Assembly: GCF_023571765.1 (NCBI RefSeq)
Contig: NZ_JAMJXC010000025.1
Coordinates: 1 to 64,000 of the forward strand
Direction of reading: 5' to 3'
From: Xanthobacter aminoxidans
GTDB taxonomy: Bacteria > Pseudomonadota > Alphaproteobacteria > Rhizobiales > Xanthobacteraceae
Length of the DNA: 64,000 nt
The position numbers and the translations under genes were made by a program. The notes under the pieces are model-generated. The model was not told where the DNA came from. It did no database searches and saw only the letters and a program-made list of their open reading frames with translations. How positions within the stretch are numbered: the stretch's first letter is position 1; each line of letters opens with the position of its first letter. This document shows, piece after piece, positions 16,473 through 25,418 of the stretch.

Positions 16473-17675
16473 TCAGTTCAGGCCGTAAAGGTTGTTGTTG
16501 GTGCTGGACATGCTTTCCACGGTCAGCGCGCCGAGGAGCACGAGGTTCAGCAACTTGGTGAGTTCCACCGAACCGGCGTTGCCGATGTAAAGGACGTCCT
16601 TGTCCCGCATGGGCACCTTGGTGGAGAGCAGGTAGCCCGTCGGCTCGCGGAAGTTCACCTGGTAGATGGTGGCGATCCGCTTCTCGGGGAGGTTCGAGAC
16701 ATCCACACCCATCCGCTCCAGCGTGGTGCGGTTCTCGATGCGGAACAGGAAGGCCGACTGCGGGTCCGCCTGCGCATCCACGAGGCCCGACGCCTTGGCC
16801 ACCGCCTCGCTGAGGCTGATGGCGTCGTTGTCGAAGTTGAACTGCCCCTGCTTGCCGGTCGCGCCGAAGGCCAGGAAGGTCCGTGGGCGGCTGAAGATGT
16901 AGATGGTGTCTTCGGGCTGCAGATAGACGTTGTTCGCGGGCTCGCGCACCAGCCGGTTGAAGCTGATGGTCGCCTCGCGGCCGCCGCGCTGCAGGGTCAC
17001 GAACAGGTCGTAGCCCTTGCTGGAGGTGGCGCCGCCGCGGCTCACGGCGTCAAGCACGCGCTCACCCGTGGGGGTGAGGGGGAAGCGCACCGGCGCGCTC
17101 ACTTCACCGATGACCGTCACCGAATTGGAGCGCTGGGACTTCACCGAGACCACCGCCTGGGGCTCGATGGCGCGATTGCGCAGGCGATCGACGATTTCCT
17201 TCTCCACCTGCGCGGGCTGCAGGCCGGCCGCCCTCACCTGCCCGGCATAGGGCACGGAGATGTTGCCGTTGACGTCCACCGTCTGGGTGGGGATGTCGAC
17301 GAAATTACCGGCGCGCGAGGCCGCCTCGGCAGGGATGAAGAGGCCGCCCGAGGAGGCTTCGAAGATCGACACGCCGATGATGTCGCCGACGCCGATCTTG
17401 ATGTCCGGCACCGGACGGCGATCGTTGCGGAACGTGCCGATCAGGCCCTGGGAGTCCATCGTCGAGAGCACGCTGACCACCTGGGCGGTCAGCGGCACGA
17501 GCTTGTAGCTCAGGCCGTCCGTGTCCTGCGCCGAGGGGTTGGTCACCTCGACCGAATAGGGCCCGGATGCGGGAAGGAGATTGCAGCCGGCCAATGCGAC
17601 GGACACGGCGACCGATACGGCCATCCCCGTCACGCGACGGAACCGTCCAAGCCAATTTTCGGTGGCAAAAAGCAC
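16473..17675 (-). CDS. Polysaccharide export lipoprotein (Wza/OPX family)
   Basis: A lipobox VALAGC follows a basic stretch RFRR, so the mature protein is a lipid-anchored outer membrane component. The PES domain PDIKIGVGDIIGVSIFEA and two SLBB-type repeats (NSVTVIGEVSAPVRFPL; FLAFGATGKQGQF) identify an outer membrane polysaccharide export protein that forms the exit channel for capsule or exopolysaccharide. No Wzc or biosynthesis genes are adjacent. The start is uncertain: GTG at 17675 with a GGGGG site is chosen because it leaves the basic n-region before the hydrophobic core; an ATG at 17624 is an alternative. Confidence 0.88.
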   Translation of the reverse strand: MLFATENWLGRFRRVTGMAVSVAVSVALAGCNLLPASGPYSVEVTNPSAQDTDGLSYKLVPLTAQVVSVLSTMDSQGLIGTFRNDRRPVPDIKIGVGDIIGVSIFEASSGGLFIPAEAASRAGNFVDIPTQTVDVNGNISVPYAGQVRAAGLQPAQVEKEIVDRLRNRAIEPQAVVSVKSQRSNSVTVIGEVSAPVRFPLTPTGERVLDAVSRGGATSSKGYDLFVTLQRGGREATISFNRLVREPANNVYLQPEDTIYIFSRPRTFLAFGATGKQGQFNFDNDAISLSEAVAKASGLVDAQADPQSAFLFRIENRTTLERMGVDVSNLPEKRIATIYQVNFREPTGYLLSTKVPMRDKDVLYIGNAGSVELTKLLNLVLLGALTVESMSSTNNNLYGLN

Positions 17676-17874
17676 TGCCAGAACCCCCGTGGGATGCGTG
17701 CTTCTACCTAACACGAGGGGGCAGGAGAGCATATTGCAGGGCAGCACGGAAATGGCTCAACGACGCCGCTTCCACCGCCTCTGTGGCTCATCGGCCACAT
17801 GAAAAACCGTACTTAGGTAGGGCTGGATCGAGGGGAAAAGGTTAATGCTGCCAATGGGCTGCTAGTCTCGCTTT

Positions 17875-17922
17875 TTGCAAGCGGCGACGCAGCCGCGACT
17901 CAACACGCACGCACGCTTGCAA
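17875..17922. repeat. Inverted repeat with nested hairpin downstream of the phosphatase gene
   Basis: TTGCAAGCG at 17875-17883 is matched by CGCTTGCAA at 17914-17922, with a smaller GCGGC/GCCGC stem nested near the left arm. It lies 20 bases after the phosphatase stop. No T run follows in the direction of transcription, so a terminator is possible but not convincing. Confidence 0.35.
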
Positions 17923-17941
17923 TGCAGCGCCACCGTCGCGC

Positions 17942-18700
17942 TCAGGTTGCGATGAGGAAGCGGTCCGCGCCCTCAAGCACCAGGCAGGTCAGATGGCCGG
18001 TGGCATAGGCGCCGGTGTCGATGTTGATCCGGTTGCTCAGAACTTCCGGGTCCTTCATGGGCGTGTGCCCGTGAACGATGCAGTGGCCGAACCAGTCCGG
18101 ATGATCCAGGAACTCCCGCCGGATCCACATCATGTCCTCGCGGCTCTGCTCTTCCAGCGGGATGCCCGGGCGCAGGCCGGCGTGGACGAACGCGTAGTCG
18201 CCGCAGACGAAATAACTGGTGAGCTGGCGCAGGAACGAGATGTGCTCGGCGGGCACGGCGGCGCGCCACTCGTTCCAGAGCCGGGCCTCGTCCGCACCGG
18301 CGGCGGGACGCACATAGGAGAAGACGGTCTCAAGCCCGCCCATGCGCAGCCAGCGCGAGAAGGACTCCTGCGACAGCAGGGATTCGAGCATCACCGCTTC
18401 ATGGTTGCCGGAGATGCAGATGGCCTTGTGGTCCTTCTGCCGCTGCATCAAGGCATCCAGCACGCCGGACGATTGCGCGCCACGGTCCACATAGTCGCCG
18501 AGATAGACCTCGACGCAGTCCGGGCCGGGGTGAGCGGCCATGTCCTCGTCGATAGCGGCCTGGAGCGCGGTGAGCAGGTCGAGACGGCCGTGGACATCGC
18601 CGACGGCATAGATGCGCATATGGTCCGGGACGAGCGGAATGGCCGGGTCGCGATAGTGTTCTGTCACGGTGCTGTTCGGGCGGATCTTCAGCATCGTCAT
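17942..18700 (-). CDS. Serine/threonine-type metallophosphatase
   Basis: The 252-residue protein contains the phosphoprotein phosphatase signature series: GDVHGRLD, GDYVDRGAQSSG, GNHEAVML and later HGHTP, which bind two metal ions. This matches the bacterial PPP group (PrpA/PrpB and the symmetrical diadenosine tetraphosphatase relatives), so it may dephosphorylate proteins or nucleotides. It is cytoplasmic. The start at 18700 gives a 27-residue leader before MRIYAVGDVHG; an internal start at that Met is possible. The gene diverges from cobD across a 170-base gap. Confidence 0.87.
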   Translation of the reverse strand: MTMLKIRPNSTVTEHYRDPAIPLVPDHMRIYAVGDVHGRLDLLTALQAAIDEDMAAHPGPDCVEVYLGDYVDRGAQSSGVLDALMQRQKDHKAICISGNHEAVMLESLLSQESFSRWLRMGGLETVFSYVRPAAGADEARLWNEWRAAVPAEHISFLRQLTSYFVCGDYAFVHAGLRPGIPLEEQSREDMMWIRREFLDHPDWFGHCIVHGHTPMKDPEVLSNRINIDTGAYATGHLTCLVLEGADRFLIAT

Positions 18701-18843
18701 GTCCGCAACATCCCTGCTGGTGTCAATGCCCCCGCACGAACCACTGGCAAGCCCCTAATATAACGCACAAGTTCGATTCTGGCGATCTTTTAGTTGCAGC
18801 GCAACAACAACAAGACACACAGACGTGAAGCCGTGCAATAATT

Positions 18844-18858
18844 TACCGCAGTGCGGTA
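18844..18858. promoter_or_regulatory. Perfect palindrome just upstream of cobD
   Basis: TACCGCA-G-TGCGGTA is a perfect 7+1+7 dyad lying 12 bases before the cobD ATG, directly before the GGGGGAG ribosome site. It could be an operator or a hairpin affecting ribosome access. Confidence 0.45.
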
Positions 18859-18870
18859 GCGGGGGAGAGA

Positions 18871-19836
18871 ATGACGTTCGAGCTTGCGGCACTGGCGGTC
18901 CTTTTCGAGGCCCTGCTGGGGTATCCGGCCGGACTCGTGCGGCGGATCGGCCATCCCGTGATCTGGATCGGCCGCCTCATCCTTGCACTGGATCACCGGC
19001 TCAACCGGCCGGGATTCGCCCCCGGCCGGCGGCGCCTGATGGGTGTCGTTACGGTAGCACTGGTGCTCGCGGCGGCCGCCCTCCCGGCCCTCGCGCTGGA
19101 GGTGGCTCTGCGTGCCCTCCCCTTCGGGCTGCTCATCCTTGGGCTGGCAGGGTCCAGCCTCATCGCGCAGCGCTCCCTGCACTGGCATGTGGCGCGGGTT
19201 GCCGACGCACTGGAGACCGGCAGCCTTGATGCCGCACGCGAAGCCGTCGGCCATATCGTGGGCCGCGATCCGCAGACGCTGGACGCCTCGGGCGTCGCCC
19301 GCGCCGCCATCGAGAGCCTTGCGGAGAATTTCTCCGACGGCGTGGTGGCCCCGACCCTCTGGCTGAGCGTGGCAGGCCTTGCAGGGGGCGCCGCCTACAA
19401 GGCGCTCAACACAGCCGACAGCATGATCGGGCATCTCACCGAGCGTCATGCGGCCTTCGGCTGGGCGGCCGCGCGGGCGGACGATTACGTGAACCTGCCG
19501 GCCTCGCGCCTTGCGGGAATGCTCATCATCGCCGGCGCGGCACTGACGCCCGGCGCCCATCCCCGCCATTCCTATCGGGCCATGCTGCGCGACGCCCCGC
19601 GCCACCGCTCCCCCAACGCCGGCTGGCCGGAGGCGGCCATGGCCGGCGCGCTCGGGCTGCGACTGAACGGCCCGAAGGTCTATGCCGGCGTGCTCACGCA
19701 GGACGCTTACATGGGCGACGGCCGGCGCGAGGCGACAGCGCAAGACGTGCGCATGGCGCTGAAGGTCTACCGTCGCGCGGACGCCCTGATGATCCTGCTG
19801 GTGCTGGCCGGCGCGGGCGTGACCCTACTGGTTTGA
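18871..19836 (+). CDS. cobD: Adenosylcobinamide-phosphate synthase CobD/CbiB
   Basis: The 321-residue membrane enzyme joins the aminopropanol-type side chain to adenosylcobyric acid in cobalamin synthesis. It begins with a hydrophobic helix containing LLGYPAGLVRRIGHPVIWIGR, the conserved G-x-P-x-x-HP(V)-x-W/M-G motif, and contains ESLAENFSDGVVAPTLW and YKALNTADSMIGH, both diagnostic of CbiB/CobD. GGGGGAGAGA precedes the ATG. It converges with cobQ, leaving only four bases between stop codons. Together with cobU, cobO and cobQ it covers the late, post-corrin steps. Confidence 0.94.
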   Translation: MTFELAALAVLFEALLGYPAGLVRRIGHPVIWIGRLILALDHRLNRPGFAPGRRRLMGVVTVALVLAAAALPALALEVALRALPFGLLILGLAGSSLIAQRSLHWHVARVADALETGSLDAAREAVGHIVGRDPQTLDASGVARAAIESLAENFSDGVVAPTLWLSVAGLAGGAAYKALNTADSMIGHLTERHAAFGWAAARADDYVNLPASRLAGMLIIAGAALTPGAHPRHSYRAMLRDAPRHRSPNAGWPEAAMAGALGLRLNGPKVYAGVLTQDAYMGDGRREATAQDVRMALKVYRRADALMILLVLAGAGVTLLV

Positions 19837-19840
19837 GGGC

Positions 19841-21295
19841 TCAGCGCGCCAGCGCCAGCAGACGATCGAGGTCGAGATGGGCGGCGAGATGGGCCGCGAG
19901 CGCATCCAGCGTTGCCTCAACACCGTCCTCATAGGCGATGCCGCCGCCCGCCCCGCCCAGCCGGCCGAGCACGGCGGCGCGGAAGACATCGGAGGCGAAC
20001 AGGCCATGCACATACGTGCCGGCAACGCGGCCCGAGGCGGAGCGCGCGCCCTCCGGCCGCCCATTCGCGAGATGGCCGAACGGCCGCTCGCAATCGGCGC
20101 CGTGGGTTGCGCCCATGTGCATCTCATAGCCGTGGAAGGGTGCGCCCTCGGCGGTGCCGCGCACCTCCTCAAGCCGCTTCTCGCCGGTCAGCACCGTGTG
20201 GACGTCGAGCAGGCCGAGGCCGCGGGCGATCCGGGCCTCGCCCTCCACGCCCTCGGGATCGGCAATGGTCTGCCCCAGCATCTGGTAGCCGCCGCACAAA
20301 CCCATGACTGCCCCGCCGCGCCGGGCGAAGGCAAGGATATCGTGGTGGAGGCCCCCGGCCTTCAGTGCCGTGAGGTCGGCGATGGTGGCCTTGGAGCCGA
20401 TCAGCAGCACCAGATCGGTATCGAGCGGCAGGCTCTCATGTGGGCGGACGCGGCGCACCTCGACGCCCGGCTCGGCATCGAGCGGATCGAGATCGTCGAA
20501 ATTGGAGACGTGGGGCAGGATCGGCACGGCGATGCGCAGCCGCGCCCCGGCCTTGGGCGGCGGCGGCGCGGACAGGGCGAGCGCATCTTCCGCCGGCAGG
20601 CGGGCCGCATCGGGAAAGTGCGGCACGAGGCCCAGCGCCTCCCAGCCGGTGAGACGCGCGATCAGATCCATGCCGGAGGCGAACAGCGCCGGGTCTCCCC
20701 GGAAGCGGTTGACGATGAAGCCGCGGATCATGGCCGCGTCGGCCGGGTCGATCACCGCCTTTGTCCCGGCAAGGCTGGCGATGACGCCCCCCCGGTCGAT
20801 GTCGCCGATGAGCACCACCGGCACGTCCGCCGCCCGCGCGAAGCCCATGTTGGCGATGTCGGCAGCGCGCAGATTGACCTCGGAGGCGCTGCCCGCCCCT
20901 TCCACCAGCACGAGGTCGGCCTCGCCCTTGAGCCGGGCGAAACTGTCCAGCACGGCCGGCATGAGCGTGGGCTTGAGGGACTGGTAGGCGGCGGCCTTGG
21001 CCGTGCTGTGGACCTGCCCCTGCACCACCACCTGCGCGCCGGTCTCACCCTGCGGCTTCAGCAGCACCGGGTTCATATGCACGCTCGCGCGCACCCGCGC
21101 GGCCCGCGCCTGAAGCGCCTGCGCCCGGCCGATCTCCCCGCCGTCCGCCGTCACCGCGGCATTGTTGGACATGTTCTGCGGCTTGAACGGCCGCACCTTG
21201 AGACCGCGCATCGTGAAGGCGCGGGCGAGGCCGGCGACGATGAGGGACTTGCCCACATCCGAGCCGGTGCCCTGGAACATGAGGGCGCGGGCCAT
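19841..21295 (-). CDS. cobQ: Cobyric acid synthase
   Basis: The 484-residue amidase adds four amide groups to adenosylcobyrinic acid diamide using glutamine and ATP. An N-terminal P-loop-like domain ([20 protein letters not shown], then [13 protein letters not shown]) is followed by a class I glutamine amidotransferase domain with the nucleophile in [12 protein letters not shown] and the histidine in HGLFASD. Length is normal. It overlaps the cobO stop by one base and is the last gene of the leftward cobU-cobO-cobQ operon. Confidence 0.95.
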   Translation of the reverse strand: MARALMFQGTGSDVGKSLIVAGLARAFTMRGLKVRPFKPQNMSNNAAVTADGGEIGRAQALQARAARVRASVHMNPVLLKPQGETGAQVVVQGQVHSTAKAAAYQSLKPTLMPAVLDSFARLKGEADLVLVEGAGSASEVNLRAADIANMGFARAADVPVVLIGDIDRGGVIASLAGTKAVIDPADAAMIRGFIVNRFRGDPALFASGMDLIARLTGWEALGLVPHFPDAARLPAEDALALSAPPPPKAGARLRIAVPILPHVSNFDDLDPLDAEPGVEVRRVRPHESLPLDTDLVLLIGSKATIADLTALKAGGLHHDILAFARRGGAVMGLCGGYQMLGQTIADPEGVEGEARIARGLGLLDVHTVLTGEKRLEEVRGTAEGAPFHGYEMHMGATHGADCERPFGHLANGRPEGARSASGRVAGTYVHGLFASDVFRAAVLGRLGGAGGGIAYEDGVEATLDALAAHLAAHLDLDRLLALAR

Positions 21296-21927
21296 CAGAA
21301 CTCGATGCCCGCCTGCGCCTTCACCCCGGCGGCGAAATGGTGCTTCACCAGCCCCATCTCCGTCACGAGATCGGCGGCGGCGAGAAGCTCGGGCTTCGCA
21401 TTGCGTCCGGTGACGACCACGTGCAAGCCGGGGCGCCGCGCCGTGAGGGTGGCCACCACCTCGGCGAGGTCGAGATAATCGTAGCGCAGGGCGATGTTGA
21501 GTTCGTCAAGGATGAGGAGGGAGATGGTCTCGTCCGCCATGAGCTCGCGGGCCTTGCCGAAGGCGCGGGCGGCGGCGGCCTTGTCGCGGGCGAGGTCCTG
21601 CGTCTCCCAGGTGAAGCCCTCGCCCATGGTGTGCCAGCTCACGCGATCACCGAAGGCCTGAAAGGCGTCCTGCTCGCCCGTCTGCCAGGCCCCCTTGATG
21701 AACTGGACCACGCCGACCCGTCCGCCACGCCCCAGCATCCGCAACGCAAGGCCGAAGGCCGCCGTGCTCTTGCCCTTGCCGGGGCCGGTATGGACGACGA
21801 GCAGGCCCTTCTCGATGGTCTTTTCGGCCACCTCCTTGTCCTGCACCGCCTTGCGCTTTTCCATCTTGGCGCGGTGGCGGGCGGCGGCGGTCTCATCGAC
21901 GGAGGACGGGGGGACGGGATCGCTCAC
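21295..21927 (-). CDS. cobO: Cob(I)yrinic acid a,c-diamide adenosyltransferase CobO/BtuR
   Basis: The 210-residue enzyme attaches the adenosyl group of ATP to the corrinoid cobalt. The P-loop [22 protein letters not shown], the VVQFIKGAW strand and [17 protein letters not shown] with its acidic pair are all diagnostic of the CobA/CobO/BtuR family. The start overlaps the cobU stop by four bases (21924-21927), and its stop touches the cobQ start, so the three genes are tightly coupled. Confidence 0.95.
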   Translation of the reverse strand: MSDPVPPSSVDETAAARHRAKMEKRKAVQDKEVAEKTIEKGLLVVHTGPGKGKSTAAFGLALRMLGRGGRVGVVQFIKGAWQTGEQDAFQAFGDRVSWHTMGEGFTWETQDLARDKAAAARAFGKARELMADETISLLILDELNIALRYDYLDLAEVVATLTARRPGLHVVVTGRNAKPELLAAADLVTEMGLVKHHFAAGVKAQAGIEF

Positions 21928-22475
21928 GGCGTCACTTCCTTCACGGTCAGGGGCAGGCCGGCCACCACCAGCACCACCTTGCGGGCGCGGACGGCGAGGC
22001 GCTGGTTGAGGAGGCCGGCGGCGTCACGGAAGCGGCGGGCCAGCGCATTGTCGGGGACGATGCCGAAGCCGACCTCATTGGCGACGCAGATGGTCGGCCC
22101 CGGCCGGGCGGCAAGGGCGGCGTCCAGCGCCGCCGCCTCGGCGTCGAGGTCGTGGTCGGCGAGGAGATGGTTGGTGAGCCAGAGGGTGAGGCAATCCACC
22201 AGCACCGGCCGATGCGGCGGAAGCGCGCCAAGCGCGGCGGCGAGATCGAACGGCGCCTCAACCGTCTCCCACCCCTCGCCCCTTCGGCCGCGATGCTGCG
22301 CGACGCGCGCCTCCATCTCGGGGTCAGGCTGGCCGCCATAGCCGAGCTGGGCCGTGGCGACATAGGTCCAGGGGCCGGCATGGCGCACGGTCTCGCCTTC
22401 CGCGAACCGGCTCTTGCCGGAGCGGGCGCCGCCGAGGACGAGAACGAGATCGCAGGCCGAAGCAGCCCCCGCCAT
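21924..22475 (-). CDS. cobU: Bifunctional adenosylcobinamide kinase / guanylyltransferase
   Basis: A 183-residue enzyme that phosphorylates adenosylcobinamide and then adds GMP. The P-loop DLVLVLGGARSGKSRFAE is near the N terminus, followed by YVATAQLGYGGQPDPEMEARVAQHR with the histidine that carries GMP in the family, and VLVDCLTLWLTN. The ATG at 22475 is chosen because the P-loop begins ten residues later; the open frame to 22745 has no homology in its extra part. Also called cobP in aerobic organisms. First gene of the cobU-cobO-cobQ unit. Confidence 0.93.
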   Translation of the reverse strand: MAGAASACDLVLVLGGARSGKSRFAEGETVRHAGPWTYVATAQLGYGGQPDPEMEARVAQHRGRRGEGWETVEAPFDLAAALGALPPHRPVLVDCLTLWLTNHLLADHDLDAEAAALDAALAARPGPTICVANEVGFGIVPDNALARRFRDAAGLLNQRLAVRARKVVLVVAGLPLTVKEVTP

Positions 22476-23314
22476 CAGGCGCGCACCATGGCCGGCACGC
22501 CGAGGCACCGGTGTGAGGCGCGGCTTGCGCGGCCGGTCCGGCACAGTCTCATCACGTCTCCTCCCCGCCACCGCCGGCGAAACAGCCGCGACTATAGGCA
22601 TGGGTTCCCCGCCCGCAAACCGACGCCACGGTGAATGCCAGGCGCGGGGATACCTCCGCCAACACCACCGCCGCGCCCCTCCCATCCCGATCGGCCGGAC
22701 GAGGCAGGGAAAGCTTCGCGACCCCGTCTGGCGGGTCGGGCGCACTCCAAATCACTTTAAGAGAATGATATTTTTCATATAAATCAGTTATTTATGGTTA
22801 ATATTTAACGTTAACTTTCATGGCTGGACGCAAGGGGCGTCACGCGAAACTTGTATTTCATTATAAAAATCAATAAATTAATGAATAAATCTGATAGTAT
22901 GTGGTTTTTTAATACCTCTTAACATATTACATTAACACATCCACTTATTCCAATATCATATTGATAAATAATGATTTTTTGATTAAGGGAAAATATTCCT
23001 GCCAATGCCAACAGCCCGCCCAGTGACGGGAGAGACGTGCCCTCCCCTCCCGCACTCCGTTGTTCCGTGATGTCTGCTGGTGTTGGCTCGGCAAGGGCGC
23101 TCCAGCCCCTGCCCTTCCTCTCGAGGCGTTGACCGGCAACGCTGCAAGCGCTTACAGCTGGGCGCGACCGCTTGTATTCGCGGGCCGATGCGATGTTACG
23201 GGCAAAACGGCGCTGCCGCTGCCCGTAGAGGTGCCTTTATACCAATATTCAGGTGTCAGACTTTGTGAAACGGGCGCCCGTCCCAGCACCGGAGCGGCTG
23301 AGCCGCCCCGCCCC
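22476..23314. other. 839-base gene-free region with a very AT-rich core
   Basis: No convincing gene is present on either strand. The part from about 22755 to 22985 is strikingly AT-rich; by hand count 22861-22980 contains only about 23 G or C in 120 bases, against roughly two thirds GC around it. It holds several TTAA(C) tracts, including the palindrome TTAACGTTAA at 22805-22814. The right part (23000-23310) returns to normal composition. It contains an imperfect inverted repeat around 22999-23016 and 23077-23094, and small palindromes ACGGGCGCCCGT (23270-23281) and GCGGCT-G-AGCCGC (23294-23306) close to the hldD stop. Confidence 0.6.
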
Positions 23315-24328
23315 TCACCCTGCGGTGTTGCGCGGCTTCAGATGGCGGTTCACATAGGCCGAAACGCCGTCCTCAAGCGACGTAAACGGCCGGGTGAAGC
23401 CCGCCGCGCGCAGCTTGGAGACGTCGGCCTGGGTGAAATACTGGTAGGCCTTCTGCAGGCTCTCCGGCATGTCCACGTAGGTGATGTTCGGCTCTTTGCC
23501 GAGCGCGGTGAACACTGCCGTCGCGAGATCCGCGAAGGAGCGCGCCTCGCCGGTGCCCACATTGAAGATGCCGGACACGTCCGGGCTCTCCAGCAGCCAG
23601 CGCACCACTTCCACGCAGTCGCCCACATAGACGAAGTCGCGCAATTGCCCGCCATCCGTATAGCGCGGGTCGTGGGACTTGAAGAGCGTCACGCTCTCCC
23701 CCGCCTCGGCGTTCGGATAGATCTTATGCACCACCGAGCGCATGTCGCCCTTGTGGGCCTCACCGGGGCCATAGACGTTGAAGAAGCGCAGGCCGGCAAA
23801 CTGGGGCGGCCGGGGCCGCCCTTCGGCGATATCAGCCATGATGCGGCGATCCACGAACAGCTTGGACCAGCCATAGGGATTGAGCGGCGCGAGCGCGGCG
23901 AGATCGGCCCCCGCCTCGGAATCGCGGAAGCCCGAGGTGCCGTCGCCATAGGTCGCGGCCGAGGAGGCGAAGATCAGGCCCAGCGCCTTGCGTGCGCACA
24001 GGTCCCAGAGGTCGAGCGTCGCGCGGATGTTGCGGGCGACGATCTTGTCGGCGTCGCGTTCGGTGGTGGCGGAAATGGCGCCCATGTGCACCACCGCGGC
24101 CAGCCGCCCGCCTTCCTTCTCCACGAAGTCGTTGATCGTCTCGGGACGGATGACGTCATGGAGCGGGATGTCGGAGATGTTGCGCCATTTGGGGCCGTCT
24201 TCCAGCCAGTCGGCCACGACCACGCGATAGCCGTCTTCCGCCGCCGCGCGGGCGATGTTGGAGCCGATGAAGCCCGCGCCGCCGGTGACGAGCAGAAGGT
24301 CACGACTCAACGCCACCGATCGGGTCAT
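23315..24328 (-). CDS. hldD: ADP-L-glycero-D-manno-heptose-6-epimerase
   Basis: An extended short-chain dehydrogenase of about 337 residues that epimerises ADP-heptose for LPS inner core synthesis. It shows the NAD(P)-binding LLLVTGGAGFIGSNIARA, the catalytic Y-x-x-x-K in YGWSKLFVDRRI and FNVYGPGEAHKGDMRSVVHK, a stretch specific to HldD. The start is ambiguous between ATGs at 24337 and 24328; homology begins just after the second. It lies downstream of waaF and waaC on the same strand, so all three probably serve heptose addition to lipid A-Kdo. Confidence 0.9.
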   Translation of the reverse strand: MTRSVALSRDLLLVTGGAGFIGSNIARAAAEDGYRVVVADWLEDGPKWRNISDIPLHDVIRPETINDFVEKEGGRLAAVVHMGAISATTERDADKIVARNIRATLDLWDLCARKALGLIFASSAATYGDGTSGFRDSEAGADLAALAPLNPYGWSKLFVDRRIMADIAEGRPRPPQFAGLRFFNVYGPGEAHKGDMRSVVHKIYPNAEAGESVTLFKSHDPRYTDGGQLRDFVYVGDCVEVVRWLLESPDVSGIFNVGTGEARSFADLATAVFTALGKEPNITYVDMPESLQKAYQYFTQADVSKLRAAGFTRPFTSLEDGVSAYVNRHLKPRNTAG

Positions 24329-24416
24329 AGCGGGCATCCCATCCGTTCCACCGGGCGCAGGATGTGCCACACACGCCGACACCTTGTCCATCTCGACCGT
24401 GGCCGAAACGCCAGTA

Positions 24417-25418
24417 TCAGGTTGCCGCGCCCAGTCTGCCGAGCGCCTGCCAGACCTCGGCGGCGGAGATGTCGGAAAGGCAGGGCGGCCCCTCGATGGT
24501 CTCGGGCGCGATGCGGCAGCGGGCCTTCTCGCAGGGCGCGCAATCGCGCCGTGCCTTCAGTTCCGTGACGCAGGGGCCGAACAGGCCGGTGAGCACCGAG
24601 TTGGTGGGTCCATAGAGACCGACGGTCGGTACCCCGTAGGCCGCGGCAAGATGGCCGAGGCCGGTGTCGACCGTCACCACGCCCGCTGCCCCGGCGATCT
24701 CAGGGGCGAGCCCCTCCAGCCCCTGGGGCGGCAGCAGGCGCACATTGTCCTGCCCGGCAGCGATGGCCTCGGCGCGGGCGCGCTCTTCGGCGCCGTGGGC
24801 GAACAGGCGCACCTCCACCCCCGCCAGCGCCGCCAAGGCGCGCCAGCCGTCGAGGGTCCAGGTCTTGGTCGGCCACGTGGTGCCGTGCAGGAAGACGAGA
24901 TAGGGCACGCCGCCGGGGGCGGGCCGCAGCCCCGTGTCGGCGGGCAGATCGTCGAGCCCATAGCCGAGCGCCGCCGCGAACAGCTTCCGAAGACGCACCG
25001 CCATGTGCTCCACCTCGGGCACATGATGGCGCGTGCCATAGAGCAGGCTGGCCAGCCCTTCGCGCGCGCTCGCCCGGTCGAAGCCGTGGCGCGGGCCGCG
25101 GGCGAGCGCCGCGACGGCAGCACTCTTCATCAGCCCCTGACCGTCGATGACGAGATCGTAGGGCTCGGCCGCCAGCGCAGACCGCACGCGCATTGCCTCC
25201 CCACCCGAAAGCGCAGCGAGCGGCCGGCGCGACAGGCGGCGGAGCGGAACGGTGATGGTGCGGCGGACGGCGGGATGGAGCCGGGCGACCGGCGCGAAAG
25301 CCTCCTCCACCGCCCAGTCCACCGTCAGCCCGGGCACGCGGGCGGCGGCGTCCGTCAGCGCGGGGAAGGTGTGGACCACATCCCCCAGCGACGACAGCTT
25401 CACCAGCAGCAGCTTCAT
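24417..25418 (-). CDS. waaC: Lipopolysaccharide heptosyltransferase I
   Basis: A 333-residue GT9 enzyme that transfers the first heptose to Kdo-lipid A at the inner face of the cytoplasmic membrane. The N-terminal VKLSSLGDVVHTFPAL, with its acid/base aspartate, and the C-terminal VTVDTGLGHLAAAYGVPTVGLYGPT identify WaaC. The tail has a cluster of cysteines (CAPCEKARC) seen in many heptosyltransferases. Its start overlaps the waaF stop by four bases. hldD follows. Confidence 0.92.
   Translation of the reverse strand: MKLLLVKLSSLGDVVHTFPALTDAAARVPGLTVDWAVEEAFAPVARLHPAVRRTITVPLRRLSRRPLAALSGGEAMRVRSALAAEPYDLVIDGQGLMKSAAVAALARGPRHGFDRASAREGLASLLYGTRHHVPEVEHMAVRLRKLFAAALGYGLDDLPADTGLRPAPGGVPYLVFLHGTTWPTKTWTLDGWRALAALAGVEVRLFAHGAEERARAEAIAAGQDNVRLLPPQGLEGLAPEIAGAAGVVTVDTGLGHLAAAYGVPTVGLYGPTNSVLTGLFGPCVTELKARRDCAPCEKARCRIAPETIEGPPCLSDISAAEVWQALGRLGAAT

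Noticed and set aside
22476-22780. Cobalamin riboswitch upstream of cobU
   Set aside because: I looked for the conserved B12 box and core pairing on both strands and found only short GGAGGAGAC-like resemblance. A covariance-model search would be decisive.
22798-22936. CtrA binding sites (TTAA-N7-TTAA) in the AT-rich region
   Set aside because: The TTAA tracts are spaced by 3, 6 or 9 bases rather than 7, so they do not fit the consensus.
22755-22985. Replication origin
   Set aside because: AT richness alone is suggestive, but I see no convincing DnaA boxes and the neighbours are not typical origin genes.
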